Below are positions 1 through 4,556 of a DNA stretch of 9,304 nucleotides, piece by piece. Each line of letters starts with the position of its first letter. Position 1 is the stretch's first letter. Source of the DNA: Thermoplasmata archaeon (GTDB taxonomy: Archaea; Thermoplasmatota; Thermoplasmata; Thermoplasmatales; Thermoplasmataceae); contig JAKBRR010000044.1 of the NCBI GenBank assembly GCA_021845325.1, forward strand, positions 1-9,304, given 5' to 3'. A model generated the notes under the pieces. It saw only the letters and a program-made list of their open reading frames with translations, was not told where the DNA came from and searched no databases. A program made the position numbers and the translations under genes.

Positions 1-3
1 ACA

Positions 4-300
4 TTGGACAGGGAGACTGAAAGGCTTGTGTGGTATATTCTGGGAGCTACTAGAGGTGGCCCAATGAGAATGAGAATCATTGAAAAACTGATAAACAGGC
101 CACAGAATATGAACAGCCTTGCAAGGGAACTGGATGTGAACTACAGAACAGTTGAACATCATATTAACATACTGATAAAAAGTGAAATGATCGTTGAGGA
201 GGGTGAAGGATATGGCAAAATATACTTTCCATCTGCAATGGTAGAGAAGATATATGATGAAATTGTGGCAATGATGAAGAGGAGGGGAATGAATGTATGA
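4..300 (+). CDS. Winged-helix (ArsR-like) transcriptional regulator
   Basis: Small DNA-binding protein of 98 residues, almost entirely one winged helix-turn-helix domain. An N-terminal helix carries the TRGGPMRMRII segment typical of archaeal regulators of this group. The HTH spans about residues 22-63, with recognition helix NYRTVEHHINIL at 46-57. The beta wing is GYGKIYFPS at 69-77, followed by a charged C-terminal helix. Such proteins bind promoters as dimers; no metal-binding cysteines are present, so a metal-sensing role is not supported. The readable start is TTG at position 4. No in-frame stop lies between it and the window edge, so the true start may be upstream. The ORF ends in an ATGA overlap with the next gene, which implies co-transcription and translational coupling with a membrane protein. 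The family call is confident; the target genes and signal are unknown. Confidence 0.85.
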   Translation: MDRETERLVWYILGATRGGPMRMRIIEKLINRPQNMNSLARELDVNYRTVEHHINILIKSEMIVEEGEGYGKIYFPSAMVEKIYDEIVAMMKRRGMNV

Positions 301-584
301 GTGAGGTAATGTGGTTCCTGAATATTGGAGTGTTAGCAGCAGAATTGATAATTTCAATTATTATCATATATATCTTTTCAACAGAGATGAGAAAGAACAG
401 TGTAAAAGTTTACAGGCCGATTATTGTCCTGGGAACACTTATACTTTTGCAGGAAATTGTATCCATTTATATTTATTATGGGTTCTCGTTGAAATATGGT
501 ATCGCACTTTCAGTTCCGCTGTTTATAATCAATCTATTTGGAATCGCTGTTCTTATAATTCTTTACAGGATACTTTCTCCCTGA
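297..584 (+). CDS. Small three-helix membrane protein coupled to the regulator
   Basis: A 95-residue hydrophobic protein with three predicted membrane segments at about residues 6-28, 40-62 and 67-91. They are separated by a short basic loop (around MRKNSVKVYR) and a short YGFSLKYG turn. No catalytic motif is visible. Its ATG overlaps the stop of the upstream winged-helix gene (ATGA), and a GGAGG lies 11 bases before it at 281-285, so it is probably translated by coupling. A later in-frame ATG at 309 would shorten the first helix and is less likely. The pairing resembles the winged-helix plus small membrane protein pairs of haloarchaea (DUF7521-like), recalled from general knowledge and not verified. 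The inference is that the membrane partner senses or sequesters and so influences the regulator; the molecular function is unknown. Confidence 0.75.
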   Translation: MSEVMWFLNIGVLAAELIISIIIIYIFSTEMRKNSVKVYRPIIVLGTLILLQEIVSIYIYYGFSLKYGIALSVPLFIINLFGIAVLIILYRILSP

Positions 585-595
585 TGTTCTTCGAC

Positions 596-617
596 TATTT
601 TTTTCAATGTCTTTTTG
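596..617 (+). terminator. T-run terminator of the regulator/membrane-protein operon
   Basis: Two T tracts (seven T at 598-604, five T at 612-616) follow the stop codon of the membrane-protein gene by 14-30 bases. Archaeal RNA polymerase terminates at such oligo-T tracts without needing a hairpin. No strong hairpin is seen just before them. The rest of the 165-base gap up to 749 holds only the promoter of the next gene. Confidence 0.45.
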
Positions 618-716
618 AATATCATGTCTGATACTTTTCTCAATAATTAGAGTGAAAATTCACGGAGAAGAAGAAAAACAATAGGTAATGAATATATGCA
701 AAATATCGTAAAAGAA

Positions 717-727
717 TTTTAATATAA
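717..727 (+). promoter_or_regulatory. TATA box of the HEPN-MNT operon
   Basis: TTTTAATATAA is centred 28 bases before the ATG at 750. This is the TATA-to-TSS distance in archaea, so the transcript probably starts at or next to the A of the start codon (leaderless). No Shine-Dalgarno sequence precedes this ATG, which agrees. Confidence 0.6.
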
Positions 728-749
728 GGTATGAGGCTAACTGAATATA

Positions 750-1157
750 ATGACCAGCTATCTTGACGAGGAAGAATTCAATCGATGGATGAAAAATGCA
801 AAAAATACACTAAGATCAGCAGAAAATGATAAGTCTTCTCAATTTTATAACTGGGCATGCTTTAAGGCACAACAGGCAGCAGAGTATGCAATAAAAGCCT
901 ATCTGAATGGCATTGGCAAGGCCTATTTTTGGAATTCTATATATTTCCTTATGAAGGATCTTGATTTCAATCAAGGAACAATAGATCTGGCAAGAAAGAT
1001 AGACAAGTATTACATTCCAACGAGATATACTGATGTTTGGTCTGAAGGGACCCCAGAAGATTATTACACAATGGAGGACGCAGATGAAGCAATACTTAGT
1101 TCAAGTTCCATAATAGATGCAGTGGAGGAAAAATGGAAGTCATTGAAAGAAGAATAG
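750..1157 (+). CDS. HEPN domain protein without the RNase motif
   Basis: A 135-residue, all-helical HEPN protein (PF05168-like). The conserved second helix is WACFKAQQAAEYAIKAYL (35-52), and the family's Y-x-PTRY-D signature appears as YIPTRYTD (88-95). HEPN proteins paired with MNT nucleotidyltransferases are either RNase toxins (HepT, motif R-x4-6-H) or non-nuclease partners that help the transferase bind its substrate. This protein has no histidine at all; where relatives often have an HS pair before the third helix it reads WNSIYFL (61-67). It therefore cannot carry the classical RNase site. Its 3' end overlaps the MNT gene by 25 bases, so the two are one operon and presumably one complex. 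Translation is probably leaderless from the ATG at 750. Family assignment is firm; the role is inferred. Confidence 0.88.
   Translation: MTSYLDEEEFNRWMKNAKNTLRSAENDKSSQFYNWACFKAQQAAEYAIKAYLNGIGKAYFWNSIYFLMKDLDFNQGTIDLARKIDKYYIPTRYTDVWSEGTPEDYYTMEDADEAILSSSSIIDAVEEKWKSLKEE
1124..1128 (+). promoter_or_regulatory. Internal Shine-Dalgarno site of the MNT gene
   Basis: GGAGG sits inside the HEPN coding sequence four bases before the ATG at 1133 and is complementary to the CCUCC of archaeal 16S rRNA. It supports the 1133 start and the 25-base overlap. The internal gene thus uses an SD site while the first gene of the operon looks leaderless. Confidence 0.65.
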
Positions 1158-1474
1158 AGGAACGAAATAAGGTAATTCAGGAAGCAAAATCCTATTTAGA
1201 AAATATTCCATTTAAATGTTCCGTTATGCTAATAGGATCATATGCAAGGGGTGATTTTAACCTATGGAGTGATAAAGATCTGCTTATAATTGGTAATTTT
1301 ACTGGAAATCCTTTAGAAAGGCTTAGAAATATTGATTTTCCTCCAGGATATGAGCCAATAATGCTAACACCAGGTGAGGTTGAAAAAATGAAAAGCAGAA
1401 ATGATAAATTTATAAAAGATGCCCTAAGAGATAGTGTAGTCTTAAGGAATGATTTAAGGATCTTTTTAACCTGA
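1133..1474 (+). CDS. Minimal nucleotidyltransferase (MNT) of a HEPN-MNT pair
   Basis: A 113-residue DNA polymerase beta-type nucleotidyltransferase. After an N-terminal helix comes the active-site signature GSYARGDFNLWSDKD (35-49). It fits G-S-x10-D-x-D exactly: G35/S36 bind the nucleotide phosphate, and D47 and D49 bind metal. The third carboxylate may be E74 in YEPIMLTP, where many relatives have Asp. MNT proteins transfer an NMP from an NTP to a protein or small molecule; MntA of HEPN-MNT toxin-antitoxin pairs AMPylates its HEPN partner. Here the partner lacks the RNase motif and so there is no evident toxin to silence. A small-molecule or other protein substrate is equally possible. The strong SD site supports the start. 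It is the last gene of the unit, ending 128 bases before the convergent ATPase gene. Confidence 0.88.
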   Translation: MEVIERRIEERNKVIQEAKSYLENIPFKCSVMLIGSYARGDFNLWSDKDLLIIGNFTGNPLERLRNIDFPPGYEPIMLTPGEVEKMKSRNDKFIKDALRDSVVLRNDLRIFLT

Positions 1475-1502
1475 TAATAAGGACTTAATATGGATAATGG
1501 GG

Positions 1503-1547
1503 AACTATTAATTCTAACTATTCAACACTCATTGAACTGTAATAGTT
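1503..1547. repeat. Inverted repeat / stem-loop between convergent genes
   Basis: AACTATTA (1503-1510) and TAATAGTT (1540-1547) are a perfect 8-base inverted repeat. A second AACTATT at 1516-1522 can pair with the same right arm, with TTCAA/TTGAA (1521-1525, 1532-1536) forming an inner stem. It lies just after the MNT gene, facing the end of the ATPase gene, and probably ends or stabilises the transcripts. A further GTTGC/GCAACC/GGTTGC set lies at 1545-1595. Confidence 0.4.
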
Positions 1548-1602
1548 GCGAATATATATTATAAGCAACCTAAGATTGTCAATGGGGAGGGTTGCAAAAA
1601 TA

Positions 1603-2925
1603 TCATAATTTATTAAAATCATTATCACTCAGTAACCAGTACCAAAGTGGAACATAATTTATTTCTCCCTCATTCCAGTAATCCCAGGTTATGATTGTTA
1701 GTTTACTGCAACCAAGCTCTCTGGAAGCTTTAATCAGAGATTTTCTCTCTCTTTCTCTTATCTCACCTTCAGATCCGGCATATGTTATATTTATTAGTTC
1801 ATTTATTTCCATTCCTGAGCTGATCACAAAGTCAACCTCCATACCCTCAGACTTTCCATATTCCTTCCAGTAATTTATCCTGAATTTTCCACTCTTACTC
1901 ATCCTCCTGAAGAGTTCCATGAAAACAATGTTTTCTATCATTCTTCCCATATCAACTGAACTGGTCATTTCATTTATTATACCGGTGTCTACAACATATA
2001 ATTTTTTTGGAAACTGTGAAACTTTCTTAAAGGAACCTGTTAAAATTCCCAGTGTATATATGAAGAAAACTTCTGAAAAGTTATCAAGCAATTTTAGGGG
2101 AAATTCATGAGCTATTGAGTAATTCATAGATTTTAGAAAATTGTAAATTTTTGTGCCAGAAACAGGGCTTGAATATGTTCGAATACAGTAATTAACAAAA
2201 ACTCTAAGAACAGAGGGTTCAATATGGAACCGTTCTCCAACATCTTTTATTATCATGGTATCAACATAGGAACGAAGCAACTTTTCCTTGTAACTATTCA
2301 TAAGCACAATCTCGGGGTAACCGCCATGGATCATGTATTCCCTTAATTCCGACAAAACCTTTCCCCTATTGACGCTCATCAACATTGCTTTCTTGTTTTC
2401 GGGAAGAGAGGATCTTATTGATAAGAATTCATGAAAGCTTAATGGGAGTACGGTAAAATCCAGTGTTCGGCCCCGTAATTGTGTGGCCAGCTCCCTTGAA
2501 AGGAGCTTAGAGGAGGAACCTGAAATAATAATTCTATATTTCTTGCTTTCATATATTCGATTCAGCCATTTACTCCAGTCTTCCACAACCTGAATCTCAT
2601 CCAGAAACAGATAAACTGGATAGTCTTCAGATGGATGTGACAGTTCGAAGAAAACAGAAATAAGATCATCAAGATCGGTGGCCTTCATTCCTGTAAGATA
2701 TTCATTCTCAAAATTTACGTAAAGAATGTTGTTCTTAGGAATGTCCCTTATTAATTTCCTTATTAGATCGTACATTAGAAATGTTTTACCTGCTCTCCTT
2801 GGGCCTACAATTGAAATAATCAAATCCAGGTTTAGTGGTATATTCATATCTCTAGGTTTTGTATCCGGAGGATCAGATAGCTGCCATTCCGATAGCACTC
2901 TGATAAGATTCTGCCTTTCAATCAT
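1603..2925 (-). CDS. AAA_14 / DUF4143 family ATPase
   Basis: A 440-residue protein of the widespread archaeal ATPase family with an N-terminal AAA domain and a C-terminal DUF4143 (nuclease-fold) domain. The Walker A motif is GPRRAGKT (41-48) and Walker B is VYLFLDE (104-110). A sensor-type strand IIISGSSS (132-139) and a conserved RGR (151-153, possible arginine finger) follow. The linker has GGYPE (201-205). The C-terminal domain shows VVDTGI (311-316), ENIVFMEL (331-338) and EVDFVI (363-368). The last resembles a PD-(D/E)xK core, but the usual later E-x-K lysine is not evident (LINITYA), so nuclease activity is doubtful. Length is normal and the ORF looks intact. The ATG at 2925 has a TATA box about 24 bases upstream and no SD, so it is likely leaderless. 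The biological role of the family is poorly defined; many members behave as mobile or accessory genes. Confidence 0.9.
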   Translation of the reverse strand: MIERQNLIRVLSEWQLSDPPDTKPRDMNIPLNLDLIISIVGPRRAGKTFLMYDLIRKLIRDIPKNNILYVNFENEYLTGMKATDLDDLISVFFELSHPSEDYPVYLFLDEIQVVEDWSKWLNRIYESKKYRIIISGSSSKLLSRELATQLRGRTLDFTVLPLSFHEFLSIRSSLPENKKAMLMSVNRGKVLSELREYMIHGGYPEIVLMNSYKEKLLRSYVDTMIIKDVGERFHIEPSVLRVFVNYCIRTYSSPVSGTKIYNFLKSMNYSIAHEFPLKLLDNFSEVFFIYTLGILTGSFKKVSQFPKKLYVVDTGIINEMTSSVDMGRMIENIVFMELFRRMSKSGKFRINYWKEYGKSEGMEVDFVISSGMEINELINITYAGSEGEIRERERKSLIKASRELGCSKLTIITWDYWNEGEINYVPLWYWLLSDNDFNKL

Positions 2926-2945
2926 ATCTCATAATCCAATTTTTC

Positions 2946-2953
2946 TATATAAA
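2946..2953 (-). promoter_or_regulatory. TATA box of the ATPase gene
   Basis: On the minus strand this reads TTTATATA, a near-ideal archaeal TATA box, centred about 24 bases before the ATG at 2925. This predicts a leaderless or nearly leaderless mRNA. The palindromic array begins two bases upstream of it. Confidence 0.65.
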
Positions 2954-2955
2954 TT

Positions 2956-3004
2956 ATCCTGAAGTAAGATAGTTTCATTATGAAATCATCCTGAAATAGG
3001 ATAG
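2956..3004. promoter_or_regulatory. Palindromic operator-like array upstream of the ATPase
   Basis: Two direct repeats of 17 bases, ATCCTGAAGTAAGATAG (2956-2972) and ATCCTGAAATAGGATAG (2988-3004), match at 15 of 17 positions and are offset by 32 bases, about three helical turns. Each is itself an inverted repeat: the second has perfect ATCCT/AGGAT arms around a 5-base spacer, and the first has one mismatch. Between them lies a perfect 13-base palindrome, TTTCATTATGAAA (2973-2985). The position next to the TATA box suggests binding sites for a dimeric regulator that controls the ATPase gene. The regulator is not identified. Confidence 0.55.
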
Positions 3005-3209
3005 AATGATTACCATTTAATTACATATGTTTGGAAAGGGTGTTTCTTCCATAGACTATAATATAAAACTTTTTTCTAAATATTAAATAAATTGAATTCG
3101 TTTGGCTGGAATTCACACATTTAAGCCATACCAGTTCACTACATATAGGGAAGACTAAACCAATCTAAAATGCTCTGTTTAAAATATTATTGAAAAATTA
3201 ATCTATTGA
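3005..3209. other. AT-rich gap without an intact gene
   Basis: No complete reading frame is visible. The stretch is very AT-rich toward its right end. One plus-strand frame between 3098 and 3178 reads LNSFGWNSHI, stop, AIPVHYI, stop, then a segment ending SKMLC. This faintly recalls the C-terminal region of TnpB proteins, where a GIPV-x-YVDP segment precedes TSK-x-C, but the match is too short and broken to annotate. Otherwise nothing recognisable is seen. Confidence 0.35.
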
Positions 3210-3521
3210 TTAAATAAAATCTATGTCTCCTTCATTTTTTCCCTCGGAAATGGTAACATCGTGAACTCTTAGATTTGATTTTCCAATAAATGTTTTCTCT
3301 GTTATAGGTTTTAATGGGATTTTTAAAGTGCTCGGAATTTACCAAGGTATGAAAATACCCCAGTTCCTTCAGTAGGTCATTATCACATATTCTATCCTTT
3401 AAACAGATCTTAACATATTATTGCTTGTGAAATCATTCATTCTTTTATAAAACTGATTAGGTCTTTTTAGAGATTTACTTACAACTTCATTTATGTTATG
3501 AACCTTTGAGTTAGTAAACAC
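3210..3521 (-). pseudogene. Frame-broken coding remnant, unknown family
   Basis: Three overlapping or abutting open stretches in the three minus-strand frames run one after another. The first (3521-3399) contains NEVVSKSLKRPNQFYKRMND. The second (3417 to about 3340) contains DRICDNDLLKELGYFHTLV. The third (3338-3210) contains IPLKPITEKTFIGKSNLRV and ends EGDIDFI-stop. Each has a protein-like residue mix, and the order is what two small indels in a single gene of about 100 codons would give. I do not recognise the family. No start codon or promoter is clear. In AT-rich DNA, open stretches of about 40 codons also occur by chance, so the call is tentative. It would account for most of an otherwise unexplained gap between the ATPase and YwgA-like genes. 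Confidence 0.4.
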
Positions 3522-3530
3522 TTAAATTTG

Positions 3531-3539
3531 ATATTTTAA
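3531..3539 (+). promoter_or_regulatory. TATA-like box for the upstream start of the YwgA-like gene
   Basis: ATATTTTAA is centred 29 bases before the ATG at 3564, the spacing expected for a leaderless transcript beginning at that codon. The identical nine bases recur at 3580-3588. Confidence 0.4.
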
Positions 3540-3563
3540 GCGTACATAGTTCATTCATAAAAA

Positions 3564-4133
3564 ATGGATATGTTGAACCATATTTTAAATCTATGGCGGT
3601 ATTTGCTAATAATGAAAAACCCAAATGACCTGTTATATGTTTTACTTTATGCAAGGGGTAAATCAATGAGGGATAATGAAAGTGTACCTACAAAGACACA
3701 TCTTCAGAAAGAAATATTCATGCTTCAAAGAAGATATCCATTCAGTGAATCAAAGAATAAATATGAATTTATCCCACTATATTATGGACCATTTTCAAAG
3801 AAACTTGCAACAGATCTTAACGAAGGTACAGAAAATGAACTAATATCGTCAGGTAATGGTATTTCGTTGACACCTCAAGGATTCAGTTATGCGTCAAGCA
3901 TATGGTCACACTTAAGCGATGAATACAAACAAACAGTAATTCAGATCAAGGAAGAGTTCAATAAAATGACAGTCAATCAATTAATAGAATATGTATACGA
4001 ACACAATCCAAAATTTACTAAAAAATCTGCTTTGCTGAAGGATGTAGTGGACGATTATTTTGATCAATTCTGGAAGGAGAATCAATTATCTGATAGTTAT
4101 TTTGTGGAAATTGTTCGAAAAAGCAGGGACTAA
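3564..4133 (+). CDS. YwgA / DUF4065-like protein
   Basis: A 189-residue soluble protein resembling the YwgA-like and DUF4065 (Panacea/SocA-like) families. The typical first helix is DLLYVLLYARG (22-32). THLQKEIFMLQ (45-55) matches the 'R/K-x-x-LQK-hhFhL' motif. YEFIPLYYGPFSKKLATDL (67-85) matches the 'F-x-x-Y-x-YGPFS-x-x-L-x-x-D' core. LTPQG (102-106) precedes the next helices, and the C-terminal FNKMTVNQLIEYVYEHNPKF (132-151) is also family-like. Related domains act as antitoxins or in phage-defence contexts, but the function of this branch is unknown to me. The conserved core starts near residue 19, so ATG 3612 (residue 17), with its own TATA-like box, could be the true start; no SD precedes either. 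It is transcribed toward a zinc-ribbon gene on the opposite strand. Confidence 0.65.
   Translation: MDMLNHILNLWRYLLIMKNPNDLLYVLLYARGKSMRDNESVPTKTHLQKEIFMLQRRYPFSESKNKYEFIPLYYGPFSKKLATDLNEGTENELISSGNGISLTPQGFSYASSIWSHLSDEYKQTVIQIKEEFNKMTVNQLIEYVYEHNPKFTKKSALLKDVVDDYFDQFWKENQLSDSYFVEIVRKSRD
3580..3588 (+). promoter_or_regulatory. Second TATA-like box, for a start at 3612
   Basis: ATATTTTAA, centred 28 bases before the in-frame ATG at 3612, lies within the first codons of the longer form of the YwgA-like gene. It would give a leaderless mRNA for a 173-residue form that begins at the conserved core. Which box is used cannot be decided from sequence. Confidence 0.4.
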
Positions 4134-4223
4134 AGTCACCATCCATTAGAACTTTAGGAAGATTAAGAGATTATCTTTGTGTTATAATATTTTGTCTGCT
4201 ATATCACTCAGCAGGTGACTTTA
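4131..4223. repeat. 10-base perfect inverted repeat bracketing a 73-base gap
   Basis: TAAAGTCACC (4131-4140) and GGTGACTTTA (4214-4223) are exact reverse complements. The left arm begins with the stop codon of the YwgA-like gene, and the right arm ends three bases before the stop of the convergent zinc-ribbon gene. Inside are two small hairpins: AAGAT/ATCTT (4159-4163, 4173-4177) and CTGCT/AGCAG (4196-4200, 4210-4214). It may be a bidirectional terminator or the terminal inverted repeats of a 93-base miniature element. No flanking target duplication is evident. Confidence 0.5.
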
Positions 4224-4226
4224 AAA

Positions 4227-4436
4227 TTACAGTTCAACAAATGGCCCAAAATCTTTTAATTCAATTGGAACGGCCTTGATTTCGTTTTCTGCATTTTCTG
4301 TAAAATACAAATGATGACAAATACTGCAAACGAATGCTTCAAAATTTCCTATGTAATCTCCATGGTAACGAAAAGGCGCGTTTTTCAATCGTATTGTACC
4401 ACCACAATTAGGGCATTCATTTATGTTTCCATTCAT
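4227..4436 (-). CDS. Small zinc-ribbon protein (YgiT/MqsA-type finger)
   Basis: A 69-residue protein with two CxxC knuckles: CPNC at 8-11 and CSIC at 37-40, separated by 25 residues. The spacing and the following HHLYFTENAENEI match the YgiT-type zinc finger found at the N terminus of the MqsA antitoxin. The C-terminal HTH domain of MqsA is absent and there is no MqsR-like toxin next to it, so it is a stand-alone ribbon, possibly a DNA-, RNA- or protein-binding adaptor. The ATG at 4436 is preceded by a weak GGT-CGAGGTT purine stretch. A TATA-like AT tract at about 4472-4484 on the minus strand could serve as its promoter. It might alternatively be read through from the large surface-protein gene 120 bases upstream. 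Its coding quality is good for its size; the function is unknown. Confidence 0.72.
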   Translation of the reverse strand: MNGNINECPNCGGTIRLKNAPFRYHGDYIGNFEAFVCSICHHLYFTENAENEIKAVPIELKDFGPFVEL

Positions 4437-4493
4437 AACCTCGACCTATCCCTAATTAACTATTAACACATTTTTATTTTATAGTAATCTTAG

Positions 4494-4544
4494 CTCCTTT
4501 ATTTTTTAAGCTAAAAGGAGATATAGATATAGTATTCCCATACT
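4494..4544 (-). terminator. Hairpins after the surface-protein gene
   Basis: Just past the stop of the large gene (minus strand) lie two perfect inverted repeats. AGTAT-TCCC-ATACT (4531-4544) has a 5-base stem and a 4-base loop. CTCCTTT/AAAGGAG (4494-4500 and 4514-4520) has a 7-base stem and a 13-base loop. They probably mark the 3' end of the long transcript and separate it from the zinc-ribbon gene. No long T run follows on the minus strand, so termination strength is unclear. Confidence 0.4.
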
Positions 4545-4556
4545 TTCGTAGGAATT

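Noticed and set aside
311..631. Overlapping 106-codon plus-strand frame across the small membrane protein
   Set aside because: Its composition is not protein-like. The 297-584 frame has clear membrane helices and an ATGA junction, so this is a shadow.
1582..1608. Eight-codon ORF (MGRVAKIS) with an AT-rich TATA-like stretch about 25 bases upstream
   Set aside because: It is too short to judge, overlaps the end of the ATPase gene, and AT-rich spacer readily yields TATA-like matches.
1603..2925. Possible active PD-(D/E)xK nuclease in the ATPase C-terminal domain
   Set aside because: EVDFV is present but the expected E-x-K strand with lysine is not seen (LINITYA), so no nuclease activity is claimed.
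4227..4436. MqsA antitoxin of an MqsR-MqsA pair
   Set aside because: Only the zinc-ribbon part is present. There is no HTH domain and no MqsR-like neighbour.
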